Shown here piece after piece: positions 18,070 to 26,443 of a DNA stretch of 64,000 nucleotides (the first letter of the stretch is position 1; the number at the start of each line of letters is the position of its first letter). The translations under genes were made by a program, and so were the position numbers. Below the pieces are notes generated by a model, which did not search any database, was not told where the DNA came from, and saw only the letters and a program-made list of their open reading frames with translations. This DNA is from an uncultured Sulfitobacter sp. (GTDB lineage Bacteria; Pseudomonadota; Alphaproteobacteria; Rhodobacterales; Rhodobacteraceae), in NCBI GenBank assembly GCA_947501805.1, contig CANMXJ010000007.1, forward strand, positions 62,001 to 126,000, read 5' to 3'.

Positions 18070-19527
18070 ATGAAACGAGAAACACGCGAAAACCGCCTCG
18101 ATTTGCGAGAGCTATTGGGTCTGTCCCGCAGCTTTGCAAAGCAAGAAGATGGGATGGTCACGATATTTGCATGCTTCATGATCTTCTGCATGCTCATGAT
18201 CGGGGGCATCGGTGTAGACATGATGCGTCACGAGATGGAGCGCACCCGCATTCAGGCGGTCGCCGACCGTGCCGTGCTTGCTGCGGCTGACCTGGATCAG
18301 ACACTTGATCCAGAATCCGTTGTGCGGGACTATTTTGCCAAATCAGGCATGGCCGACTTCGTCTCTAGTGTAGAGGTGGACCAAGGCATCAACTACCGCA
18401 CAGTGACGGTAGATGCCACAACCACAGTCAATACACAGTTTATGGACTGGCTGGGCCGGGAAACCCTTGATGTGCCTGCTGTCTCAACGGCGCAGGAAAA
18501 GATCAACAAAGTCGAAATCTCGATGGTTCTCGATATCTCCGGTTCCATGCGGCACAACAACAAGATGCCAAACCTGCGCAATGCTGCGGGTGTGTTTCTT
18601 GATGCCGTGCTCAAGCCTGAAAACAACAACCTGATTTCCGTCAACGTCGTGCCTTACACCGCGCAGGTTAACGCGGGTGAGGACATCTTCGAATTGATGG
18701 ACGTTCAAGAAGTGCACCCATGGTCACATTGTATCGACTTTGAGAATGCTGATTTTGACGACCCGCGCATTTTCTTCGGCAACACCGGAAACCGCGGCGA
18801 ATATGACCACATGCAGCATTTTGATGCAGGGTATTCCTACAATTGGCCAAACCGCGGCAACTATGCCAACGACGTCATCACCAACCCCGGTTGCCCGAAA
18901 CGCTCCTTTGAAGAAATCACTGCGTTCTCGCAGGACAAGGCAGCGCTAAAGGCCCAGATCAACCAGTTCCAGCCGCGTGCAAACACGGCCATCCATCTCG
19001 GCATGAAATGGGGCGTGGCGATGCTTGATCCGGAATGGCGCAAATTCAACGCGGTGTTGCCAAATGTTGATCAGGCATTCCGCAACCGCCCAGATGAATA
19101 TCCTTCACCTGATGCGGAAAACGAGACCCTGAAAACTATCATTCTGATGACGGACGGTGAAAACGTAACAACCCAGCGTATTCAGAACCGCTACTACAAC
19201 AGCATCGGTGAGCGCGAACACTGGAGTGACTATCCGCTGAACTGGTACCTGAACCGCTATGTGCGCTCACGTGACCACGGTCTTTGGAAGTTCACCAAGT
19301 ATACGCCAAGCCAGGCTGATGCCCTTCTCTACCGCATCTGCGACGCGGCCAAGGCAAACCACGTGGTCATCTGGTCCATCGCTTTCGAAGTATCTGCCCA
19401 CGGTGAGAACGTCATGCGCAACTGTGCCTCTTCACAAAGCCACTTCTTCTCTGTGAACGGTACCGAGATCACCAATGCGTTTGCGTCCATCGCCAGCCAG
19501 ATCAACCAACTGAGGCTCACACAATGA
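18070..19527 (+). CDS. TadG-like pilus assembly protein with von Willebrand A domain
   Basis: 485 aa. An N-terminal TadG-type membrane anchor (EDGMVTIFACFMIFCMLMIGGIGVDMMRHE) is processed or retained in the inner membrane with the rest outside. A von Willebrand A domain follows with the MIDAS motif DISGSM at 155-160 and a second metal-site strand TIILMTDGEN. It probably helps assemble or anchor a Flp/Tad pilus or other surface structure. The stop overlaps the next start (ATGA). Confidence 0.85.
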   Translation: MKRETRENRLDLRELLGLSRSFAKQEDGMVTIFACFMIFCMLMIGGIGVDMMRHEMERTRIQAVADRAVLAAADLDQTLDPESVVRDYFAKSGMADFVSSVEVDQGINYRTVTVDATTTVNTQFMDWLGRETLDVPAVSTAQEKINKVEISMVLDISGSMRHNNKMPNLRNAAGVFLDAVLKPENNNLISVNVVPYTAQVNAGEDIFELMDVQEVHPWSHCIDFENADFDDPRIFFGNTGNRGEYDHMQHFDAGYSYNWPNRGNYANDVITNPGCPKRSFEEITAFSQDKAALKAQINQFQPRANTAIHLGMKWGVAMLDPEWRKFNAVLPNVDQAFRNRPDEYPSPDAENETLKTIILMTDGENVTTQRIQNRYYNSIGEREHWSDYPLNWYLNRYVRSRDHGLWKFTKYTPSQADALLYRICDAAKANHVVIWSIAFEVSAHGENVMRNCASSQSHFFSVNGTEITNAFASIASQINQLRLTQ

Positions 19528-20069
19528 TACAGCCAATCAAGAAATTCCTACGCCGGTTCCGGCGTAGCGAGGACGGCTCTGCCATCGTCATCGAATTCGT
19601 CATCTTCGTGCCACTCTTGTTTGCATCGTTCCTGATGGCGGTTGAGATGGGTGTCTATACCATGCGCCAGATGTACCTGGACCGTGGCCTCGACATCGCC
19701 GTTCGCTACGTCCGACTTCACACAACGGTTAATCACTCGCATGACAACATCAAGCAGATGATTTGCGACAACGCCGGTTGGCTCGAGAACTGCGACTCTA
19801 CATTGCGCCTTGAGATGGTTGCCATCAATCCGCGCAACTTCGCCCAGTTCGACCAGACCGCCGACTGCGTCGATACATCCGAAGATCCGGAGCCGGTTCG
19901 CGGTTTCACACCTGGCCAGCAGAACGAACTGATGATGCTGCGCGCTTGTGTGAAGTTCGATCCGATCTATCCAACCAGCGGATTGGGATATGAGTTTGTC
20001 AAAAACGGTGATGGCGCAGGTCAGGCCAAGATGATCTCGACCGCTGCCTTCGTACAGGAGCCAAGCTAA
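19524..20069 (+). CDS. TadE/TadF-like pseudopilin
   Basis: 181 aa. A short basic N-terminus is followed by the TadE-type segment EDGSAIVIEFVIFVPLLFASFLMAVEMG. The glutamate in the hydrophobic stretch is typical of pseudopilins processed by TadV-type peptidase. The rest is extracytoplasmic with three to four cysteines. It overlaps the TadG-like gene by 4 bp and the next gene by 1 bp, so the three form one operon. Confidence 0.85.
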   Translation: MIQPIKKFLRRFRRSEDGSAIVIEFVIFVPLLFASFLMAVEMGVYTMRQMYLDRGLDIAVRYVRLHTTVNHSHDNIKQMICDNAGWLENCDSTLRLEMVAINPRNFAQFDQTADCVDTSEDPEPVRGFTPGQQNELMMLRACVKFDPIYPTSGLGYEFVKNGDGAGQAKMISTAAFVQEPS

Positions 20070-20626
20070 TGTATATCGCACGTATCAAATCAGCTCTCGG
20101 CGGGTTCGCCCGCCGCGAGGATGGCACCATCGCAATGGAAGCGATGATCATCATGCCGGTAATGTTCTGGGCGTTTCTGTCGATGTTCTCGATCTTCGAT
20201 GCATTCCGCACCTACAGCATCAACCAAAAGGCGGCCTTTACCATCGGTGACTCCATCTCTCGCGAGACCGCGCCGCTGGATCAGGCTTACATCAACGGCA
20301 CACATGCGATGTTCGAGTACCTGTCGCGCAGCCAGGGCCAATCCGCTCTGCGCGTGACATCCCTGCTCTATGATGCGGCCAATGACCGCTTCTCTGCCGA
20401 CTGGTCCAAAACGGCCGGCGCGCGCAACGAGTTGAGCAGCGCAGACGTTGAAGGCTGGTCAACCAAGCTGCCCGTTATGCCAGACGGAGAGCGCGTGATG
20501 CTGGTCGAAACCTGGAGCGAATACGAACCGCCCTTCAACACCGGCCTCGAAGAGCGCGAGATTCGCAACTTCGTATTCACCCGCCCTCGTTTTGCACCAC
20601 GTGTGTGCTGGGAAGAATGTGAATAA
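20069..20626 (+). CDS. TadE/TadF-like pseudopilin
   Basis: 185 aa. The TadE-type segment is REDGTIAMEAMIIMPVMFWAFLSMFSIFDAFR, with Glu in the hydrophobic run, and a long extracytoplasmic tail ends in CWEECE. It is a paralogue of the preceding gene. The start ATG overlaps the previous stop (TAATG). No tadA, tadB or tadC is nearby, so the export machinery must be elsewhere in the genome. Confidence 0.85.
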   Translation: MYIARIKSALGGFARREDGTIAMEAMIIMPVMFWAFLSMFSIFDAFRTYSINQKAAFTIGDSISRETAPLDQAYINGTHAMFEYLSRSQGQSALRVTSLLYDAANDRFSADWSKTAGARNELSSADVEGWSTKLPVMPDGERVMLVETWSEYEPPFNTGLEEREIRNFVFTRPRFAPRVCWEECE

Positions 20627-20651
20627 CAGCTGGCTTGGCTGAAAATGCGAA

Positions 20652-20683
20652 CGCGACCCGTGTCTTTATTGATGCGGGTCGCG
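20652..20683. terminator. Hairpin between convergent genes
   Basis: A 9-bp perfect stem (CGCGACCCG with CGGGTCGCG) around a 14-base loop lies between the convergent ends of the Tad-like operon and the minus-strand gene at 20666. It overlaps the stop of the latter. No strong U-run follows, so intrinsic termination is uncertain. Confidence 0.45.
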
Positions 20684-21157
20684 CAGTACCATCAGGGTCG
20701 ATATCACTTCGGACATGTATTTTGTCTGTGACCCCGGTGTCATTCCCCCGATCCCGATGCGCCGCCCCATGCGCCACCAAAGACCGGGACGCCATGCACG
20801 TTCCCCCGCCGTCCGGGTCTTGAGCAGGAATCCATTTGACGGTTTGAAGGCGAACACGCCGCGGTCCATGGTCTCGATATCAGCAATCATCGCAATTACT
20901 GTGCCATCCCCGTCCCGCAGCATCAGCGGCGTGAGTTCCACAACACTTGCCGTTGCGCGGCGCATGGCATCTGTCATCCATAACGCGCCAGCCCCGACCG
21001 CAATCAGGAACACCTGAAACCCGATGGAAGGGGGCCTCAAAAAAGCGATGTAGATCATCAGGAAACCCAAGATCGCCAATGAGGTCAGACCCAGCACTCG
21101 CCGCCCTGTTGAGGCGCGCGCCGTTGCCAAGATTTCGTTCTCGTCTTTGAATTCCAT
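20666..21157 (-). CDS. Membrane protein of unknown function
   Basis: 163 aa from ATG 21157; the much longer frame upstream is antisense to the next gene and is rejected. Two adjacent transmembrane helices at about 21-60 (LGLTSLAILGFLMIYIAFL and GFQVFLIAVGAGALWM) are followed by a soluble domain with VVELTPLMLRDGDGTVIA and a basic WWRMGRRIGIGGMTPG stretch. It resembles small two-helix proteins common in Rhodobacteraceae; no function is known to me. It lies 67 bp downstream of the metal-sensor-like gene on the same strand. Confidence 0.72.
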   Translation of the reverse strand: MEFKDENEILATARASTGRRVLGLTSLAILGFLMIYIAFLRPPSIGFQVFLIAVGAGALWMTDAMRRATASVVELTPLMLRDGDGTVIAMIADIETMDRGVFAFKPSNGFLLKTRTAGERAWRPGLWWRMGRRIGIGGMTPGSQTKYMSEVISTLMVLRDPHQ

Positions 21158-21224
21158 TGAACCTGCCCTGCCCGTTTCGCCTGTGTGCCTACAGCGCGGC
21201 TCGGGATTGAACAAGCAAGGACAG

Positions 21225-21725
21225 CTATGGCCGCTTTTTGTCTTTTTGTCGCCTACGCTCGAGGGATTGCTCCAGACGGTCTGCCACCTCATTGCGTTCT
21301 GCCACGGACATGTCGGCGACAATCGACAACCATTCGGTTTGTGCAACACCCATGATGCCCTGTGCCGCGTCCTTTTGCACCGCAAACAGCGGTGCGATCT
21401 TGTTGGGATCAAAGGTGTCTTCGCGCAGAAAGCCGACCATCTGTTGATACATATCGCGACGTTCGGCCCGCGATGGCAGTCCTTCGGTTTGCGCACGCAA
21501 ACGGCGGTTCAACTCCCGTTTGGCGTCGCGCGGCAGGGCACGCACAAAAGGCGCGCCATATCTCTCGATACTCGGTGCGCCGCGTTTATCAGCACGGATA
21601 TCACCGGAGTGACGCCATGCAGCCCCTGCAAAGACACCGGCAACCAGCAGATTCAACGCCAGTGAAAGGCCCAGAACCCATTTCCAGACAAGGCCCTTCG
21701 CAGTTTTTGCCATTTCTGTTTCCAT
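21225..21725 (-). CDS. Periplasmic heavy-metal-sensor-like protein
   Basis: 166 aa from ATG 21725. An N-terminal anchor (VLGLSLALNLLVAGVFAGAAW) holds a charged, helical periplasmic domain. The domain carries repeated RxRxx(L/R) and E-rich segments (RRLRAQTEGLPSRAERRDMYQQM). This fits the CpxP/CnrX-like Metal_resist family, which detects metals or envelope stress and often works with an ECF sigma factor. It is the third gene of a sigma/anti-sigma/sensor set. Confidence 0.75.
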   Translation of the reverse strand: METEMAKTAKGLVWKWVLGLSLALNLLVAGVFAGAAWRHSGDIRADKRGAPSIERYGAPFVRALPRDAKRELNRRLRAQTEGLPSRAERRDMYQQMVGFLREDTFDPNKIAPLFAVQKDAAQGIMGVAQTEWLSIVADMSVAERNEVADRLEQSLERRRQKDKKRP

Positions 21726-21729
21726 GTCT

Positions 21730-22080
21730 CTATCCCTCTCCGATATCCCAGCCAAAACCGGTTAGTCCGGCCCCGTCCAAGTCCTCGTCCAACGCAGCTT
21801 CAACCCCCAGAACCTGTCCCGCCAGATCAGGCACCCCTGCGGGCGGTGCCACGCCGATCCAGAACCCCAAACAACTCGCCGTGAGCAAACCGCCCAAAGC
21901 AGGCAGGCCGCCAATCCCGGTCAACCAGCCACGCCACCCGCTCTTTTCAGCCACCGGCTGCAACGCCACTGCGTCCGCCAGAACCCGCGCCATCAAGCCG
22001 TCCGGCATTTGCGGCGGCGTGGCGCGGGCATCCTGAAACAGGCTCTCAAGCCTGACATCCTTGTCCTTGTTGTTATCCAT
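21730..22080 (-). CDS. Probable anti-sigma or membrane-anchored partner of the ECF sigma factor
   Basis: 116 aa from ATG 22080 (22083 also possible), overlapping the sigma gene end by 8-11 bp. A cytoplasmic part contains DVRLESLFQDARATPPQMPDGLMARVLADA. One hydrophobic helix follows (GLPALGGLLTASCLGFWIGV), then a short acidic periplasmic tail ending in LDEDLDG. No zinc-anti-sigma HxxxCxxC motif is present. The role is inferred from its position between the sigma factor and the sensor-like gene. Confidence 0.65.
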   Translation of the reverse strand: MDNNKDKDVRLESLFQDARATPPQMPDGLMARVLADAVALQPVAEKSGWRGWLTGIGGLPALGGLLTASCLGFWIGVAPPAGVPDLAGQVLGVEAALDEDLDGAGLTGFGWDIGEG

Positions 22081-22660
22081 CATCTTCAAACCCCAATGCA
22101 TCCCGCTGTCCAATCAGCGCCTTTTGCAGGGCACGTTTGCCCCGTGCCGTCAGACTTTCCACCGCTTCCACACCTGTCTCCAGAATTACCGCAATCTCCG
22201 GATTTGCCAGCCCGTCGATGTGGCGCAGCACCACCGCCTGTTTCTGGCGATCCGGCAATGTGTCCAACGCGCTTTGCAGTGCATCCATGCGGGCCGCCAC
22301 CTGTAACCCCTGCTCCGCACTTATCGCCGGATCAGCAGGTTCATCTATATCATCCAACCCTGTCACGCGGCGCTTGCGCAAGCGGTCCATGCACAAGTTC
22401 GCCACCACACGATAGAGCCACGTTGTTACCTTGGCTTCACCGGCCCGCCACTCCGGCGCAATCCGCCACAGCCGCAACATCGCTTCTTGCGCCACATCCT
22501 CGGCCTCGCCCCGGTCACTCAGCACACGCAACGCATGCCCGAACAGGCGCGGCGTCAGCGATGTGGTCAACAGCCGCGCCGCAGCTGCGTCGCCCTGTGC
22601 ATAGCGACGCAACAAAGCGGCTTCGGCGTCAACACCGGTAGATGGCTCTGGGCTGGACAT
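22073..22660 (-). CDS. ECF-type RNA polymerase sigma factor
   Basis: 195 aa from ATG 22660. Region 2 is at about 15-85 (LLRRYAQGDAAAARLL, then EDVAQEAMLRLWRIAPEW) and continues with KVTTWLYRVVANLCMDRLRKRR. Region 4 is near the C-terminus (LPDRQKQAVVLRHIDGLANPEIAVILETGVEAVESL). It would direct polymerase to a small regulon in response to the downstream membrane proteins. It begins 57 bp after the EF-hand gene. Confidence 0.92.
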   Translation of the reverse strand: MSSPEPSTGVDAEAALLRRYAQGDAAAARLLTTSLTPRLFGHALRVLSDRGEAEDVAQEAMLRLWRIAPEWRAGEAKVTTWLYRVVANLCMDRLRKRRVTGLDDIDEPADPAISAEQGLQVAARMDALQSALDTLPDRQKQAVVLRHIDGLANPEIAVILETGVEAVESLTARGKRALQKALIGQRDALGFEDDG

Positions 22661-22716
22661 ATCCACGGGTGCTACGCAGGCAGGGGCCGCTTGACAAGCG
22701 CCCCCTGCCACCTTGC

Positions 22717-23265
22717 TCAATTGTTTGCGTGGCGCTTGCCGCGATGCTCGCGCATCTTGGCGAACTCCTCCGCGCTCAGACTGCCATTGCCATCCGCATC
22801 CAGTTTCTCAAACATTTTCGCCGGATCACGCCGGGCTGTCATTTCCTCCAATGAGATCTTGCCGTCCCCGTTGGTGTCGGCCCGCTTCATCATCCGGTTG
22901 CCTTTCTTTCCGCTTTTCTGCGCGTGCTTCTTGCCATAGCCGTCCCCTGCCGCTTCCAATTCAGCCGCATCCAGCATGCCATTTCCGTCGGCATCATGCT
23001 TTTCCAGCATCCGGGCCGCACGGTTGCTACCCCGCGCCTGACGCATCTCGTCTGTGCTTAAGAAACCGTCACCATCCGCGTCCGCCGCACTAAAACGTGC
23101 CGCAGCATGAGCGCGCAATTCATCCGGTGTCACAGCGCCGTCACTGTTGGCGTCAATCTGCTCAAAGGATGGTCCCTTGCCACTGGTGTTTGCCAAAGCG
23201 GCAACACCACCCAAACCGATGATGCCTGCCAAAAGTGCGATTCTCACGTGTGAAGCGTTGATCAT
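22717..23265 (-). CDS. Secreted EF-hand calcium-binding protein
   Basis: 182 aa from ATG 23265, preceded by GAGGAG. A signal peptide (ALLAGIIGLGGVAALA) leads into five EF-hand loops: DANSDGAVTPDE, DADGDGFLSTDE, DADGNGMLDAAE, DTNGDGKISLEE and DADGNGSLSAEE. All have good calcium ligands. A basic stretch (KKHAQKSGKKGNR) separates loops three and four. It is probably a periplasmic calcium buffer or sensor. It lies directly upstream of the ECF sigma factor on the same strand. Confidence 0.9.
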   Translation of the reverse strand: MINASHVRIALLAGIIGLGGVAALANTSGKGPSFEQIDANSDGAVTPDELRAHAAARFSAADADGDGFLSTDEMRQARGSNRAARMLEKHDADGNGMLDAAELEAAGDGYGKKHAQKSGKKGNRMMKRADTNGDGKISLEEMTARRDPAKMFEKLDADGNGSLSAEEFAKMREHRGKRHANN

Positions 23266-23460
23266 TTTTCTCTCCTCAAGTTTTTCAAGTATGGCCAGTT
23301 GTTTAGGGCCACATGATCATCAAACGGACAGCCGCAATATTTCCGTCGCAAAAAATCGACATTTTTCTGGAAAGCTTTGCGACATCGCGCCGCAATCACC
23401 ACCTCTGGTCTTTATTTTTGCAGCCAAACAGCTCAAATGGCCGGATCGAAGGAACACACC

Positions 23461-23880
23461 ATGACCGACAACGTCCACCATGCCATCACTCACCCAACCC
23501 TTTCGGAGACCGCAGCCGAGCGGCCCCGCTGGACTGCCATGGCGCGCGGATGGCGCGGCAAATGCCCGAAATGCGGCTCTGGTCCGGTTCTCAGAGGGTA
23601 TCTGAAGGTGAACGATGATTGCAGCGTTTGCCGTCAGGAATTCCACCATCATCGCGCGGATGACGGCCCTGCGTATCTCACGATTTTAATCGTCGGACAC
23701 CTGCTGGCACCACTGATCCACTGGGTGTTTGTGACATGGCGACCTGAACCTCTCACGCTCTTCACCATTTTTGCGGTTGGCTGTGTCGGCTTGTCGCTTT
23801 ACCTTCTGCCCAGACTGAAGGGGGCCATGATCGGCTTTCAATGGGCAAAAGGCATGGGTGGTTTCGCTGATCCCACCTGA
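23461..23880 (+). CDS. DUF983 family membrane protein
   Basis: 139 aa from ATG 23461, with AAGGA upstream. A zinc-ribbon-like pair of CxxC motifs (KCPKCGSGPVLRGYLK and DDCSVCRQEF) is followed by two transmembrane helices (YLTILIVGHLLAPLIHWVFV and LFTIFAVGCVGLSLYLLP). This is the usual DUF983 architecture. The family is common in alphaproteobacteria near respiratory genes; its function is not established. Confidence 0.88.
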   Translation: MTDNVHHAITHPTLSETAAERPRWTAMARGWRGKCPKCGSGPVLRGYLKVNDDCSVCRQEFHHHRADDGPAYLTILIVGHLLAPLIHWVFVTWRPEPLTLFTIFAVGCVGLSLYLLPRLKGAMIGFQWAKGMGGFADPT

Positions 23881-23916
23881 GACGCCGCCCTTTGGTCACA
23901 AAAACAAGGGGCATTC

Positions 23917-24609
23917 ATGACCATCGACAAGAGCCAGATCCGAAACGCATCCACTGTCATCGTCCTGCGCGACCGCTTGGACAATCCGCAAATCCTGATG
24001 GGGCAACGTGGTGCCAAAGCGGTTTTCATGCCGAACAAGTTTGTTTTTCCCGGCGGTGCAGTTGATGTCGGGGACGCGGATGTTCCGCTGGCGGGCGGCC
24101 TGCCAGATCTCTGTGCCAACCGTCTGGCCGAAGACGCCGACCCCGTCCTTGCCCATGCCATTGCCGTGGCGGCAATCCGCGAACTCTGGGAAGAAACTGG
24201 TCTGATCCTCGGCCAGCGCGGCATCTGGGAAACACCGCCCCCCGATTGGGAAAGTTTCGCCGCCACGGGCCACGTCCCGCATGCTTCCGCGCTACAGTTC
24301 ACCTTCCGCGCCCTGACCCCGCCAGGCCGCCCCCGCCGTTTTGACGCACGCTTCTTTCTGGTCGACGCAAATGACATTTCCTCCGACCTCGATAATTTTG
24401 ACGCCGCCAGCGACGAGCTGTCCCACCTGCAATGGGTGCCGCTCAGCGAAGCCCGTTCCTTTGACATGCCCTTTATCACCGAAGTTGTACTGGCCGAAGT
24501 GGAGGCGCGCGCCAAAGACCTGCGCCCGCCTCAAAGCGTGCCGTTTTTCAAGAACAATGATGAAGAAAGCCTATTCCTGCGCCTGCGCGGCAGACCGATG
24601 GAGGGGTAA
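23917..24609 (+). CDS. Nudix hydrolase
   Basis: 230 aa. The Nudix box is spread over KFVFPGGAVDVGDAD and AVAAIRELWEETGLIL, with the REUxEExGU core intact and a longer insert than classic MutT. The substrate would be a nucleoside diphosphate linked to another group; CoA-type or NUDT19-like members have similar inserts. It starts 36 bp after the DUF983 gene on the same strand, so cotranscription is likely. Confidence 0.87.
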   Translation: MTIDKSQIRNASTVIVLRDRLDNPQILMGQRGAKAVFMPNKFVFPGGAVDVGDADVPLAGGLPDLCANRLAEDADPVLAHAIAVAAIRELWEETGLILGQRGIWETPPPDWESFAATGHVPHASALQFTFRALTPPGRPRRFDARFFLVDANDISSDLDNFDAASDELSHLQWVPLSEARSFDMPFITEVVLAEVEARAKDLRPPQSVPFFKNNDEESLFLRLRGRPMEG

Positions 24610-24618
24610 AACCCCAAG

Positions 24619-25353
24619 CTATCTGTCGTCAAAGTTGATATCGCCGTCCTCCGACGCCATCCAGCTTGCCTGATATAATTGTGGCGCCAGCGCAATTTGA
24701 GCGATGGTCTGTTCTACTTTCGAAACAACGTCTTCCGCACCCACGACCTGTGCGATGACCTGCACGCCCTTGCTGTCACTGCGGCTTACGATTTGCACAA
24801 GGCCGAGGCCGTTTTCCGTCAGACTTCCAATCAAAGCTGCGCGAATGTCTTTCTCGTCTTCATGCATACACGACAGTATCAGGTTGTAGAACTGATCGGG
24901 GTCGGCATTTTGTGCGGCCGCGTTCTTCAACTTGCGCACGATGGGCCGCAATCCCAAATTCGAAAACACAATCAGCGCCGTTAATGACGCAGCATAAAGG
25001 ATGTGACCCGTTCCGGAAATCAATCCGACTGCCGCTGAACACCACAAGGTTGCGGCGGTGTTAATGCCCTGAATGTTAAAGCCATCACGGAAAATGATGC
25101 CCGCCCCAAGAAATCCAATGCCGGAAACGACCTGCGCAGCCACCCGTGTCGGGTTAATATCGTCGGGAAACAAAGCCGCGAAAGTCACGAAACCCGCAGC
25201 GCCCAATGACACCAGCGCATTGGTCCGCAACCCCGCCATTCGCCCTCGAAACTGGCGTTCCGATCCGATGATCGCGCCCAGAACAAGCGCAAATGCCATG
25301 TTCACGGATGAAAACATCAACGACAGGTTGATGTCTGAAAAAAGATGAACCAC
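24619..25353 (-). CDS. MgtC/SapB family membrane protein
   Basis: 244 aa. The GTG start at 25353 is supported by AAGGAG 9 bases upstream. The MgtC core is clear: GAIIGSERQFRGRMAGLRTNALVSLGAA, then GIGFLGAGIIFRDGFNIQGINTAATLW, with about five transmembrane helices. A soluble ACT-like domain follows from residue 150. MgtC proteins affect Mg-limitation survival and modulate ATP synthase in pathogens; the role in free-living bacteria is unclear. No magnesium leader RNA was recognised upstream. Confidence 0.88.
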   Translation of the reverse strand: MVHLFSDINLSLMFSSVNMAFALVLGAIIGSERQFRGRMAGLRTNALVSLGAAGFVTFAALFPDDINPTRVAAQVVSGIGFLGAGIIFRDGFNIQGINTAATLWCSAAVGLISGTGHILYAASLTALIVFSNLGLRPIVRKLKNAAAQNADPDQFYNLILSCMHEDEKDIRAALIGSLTENGLGLVQIVSRSDSKGVQVIAQVVGAEDVVSKVEQTIAQIALAPQLYQASWMASEDGDINFDDR

Positions 25354-25511
25354 TCGACGGATCTCCTTGAAGCAACCGGTATATTATAACCTTAATCCAG
25401 AACCGGCACCGCGCCATCACCTCCCGATCAAGCGTCAATAACGACATGTTCAAAATTTTCAGATGCGGCCTTTTTCGTGATCAGAGGCGGCTGCGCACCA
25501 CGTGCCCGCCC

Positions 25512-26429
25512 TCAAATCACCAATATCAACATCAGGATCGACGCCACCAGCACTGCCATACCAGCCCATTCCCGCCCCGAAATCTTCTCGCGGAAAAACA
25601 GCGTCGATGCCGCAACGCTCAGGATCAACTCAACCTGCCCCAGCGCCTTGACGTAAGCTGCGTTCTGCAACGCAAACGCAATGAACCAGCACAGCGATCC
25701 GCCCATGGACGTGAGGCCAATCCACAACGCCACGCGCCGCGCACCCCAGACCGCACCGATCTGGCCCGGCTCGCGAAACCGCAACCAGACCAGCATGATC
25801 ACCGTCTGCATCGTGACCACCGCCGCCAGCGTCACCAGCGCACGCAACACCGCATCATCCGCCGCTACAGCAAAGGTTGCGCCCCGATAGCTCACGGCGG
25901 AAAACGCGAACAGAATGCCCGACGCAATGCCAAGCCCCGCCGCGCGGTTGGTCATATCCGACAGGCGTAGCCCCTTGGCATCCGCCCCGCCCGACAGCAG
26001 CAACAAGCCGACAATCCCCAGCGCAATCGCGGCAAATCCAAGCGCCGAAACCCCTTCGCCCAGCAACAGCCAGCCGACCAGAACCGTCTGGATCACCTCG
26101 GTTTTCTTAAAGGTAATACCCACCGCAAAGTTGCGCTGCTTGAACAACAACACTACACAGACGGTTGCCATGATTTGTGTCACCGCGCCCAGCAGGCCAA
26201 AGCTCCAGAAACTGAAACCAACAACAGGCAGAGCAACCTCGCCAAGCGAAAGATAGGCAAGCAGCAAAAGCAGAATGAAAGGCAACGAGTAAAAGAACCG
26301 CGAAAATGTAGCCCCCCCTGCGGACAGGGTTTCCGTTGCCAGATATTTCTGCAGCATGAACCGTACCGTCTGAAAGGCGGCAGCGGCGATTGTGACTAGG
26401 ATCCAGGGATCAAGAATGGACAGACTCAT
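25512..26429 (-). CDS. EamA (DMT) family transporter
   Basis: 305 aa with about ten hydrophobic helices in two EamA repeats, the second beginning near residue 165. Typical end-of-repeat signatures are TFFKKTE-like segments in the first half and LGQVELILSVAASTLFFREKISGREW near the end. It probably exports a small metabolite; the substrate cannot be predicted. It lies 14 bp downstream of the desaturase gene on the same strand. Confidence 0.88.
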   Translation of the reverse strand: MSLSILDPWILVTIAAAAFQTVRFMLQKYLATETLSAGGATFSRFFYSLPFILLLLLAYLSLGEVALPVVGFSFWSFGLLGAVTQIMATVCVVLLFKQRNFAVGITFKKTEVIQTVLVGWLLLGEGVSALGFAAIALGIVGLLLLSGGADAKGLRLSDMTNRAAGLGIASGILFAFSAVSYRGATFAVAADDAVLRALVTLAAVVTMQTVIMLVWLRFREPGQIGAVWGARRVALWIGLTSMGGSLCWFIAFALQNAAYVKALGQVELILSVAASTLFFREKISGREWAGMAVLVASILMLILVI

Positions 26430-26443
26430 CCGTCCCTATAGGC

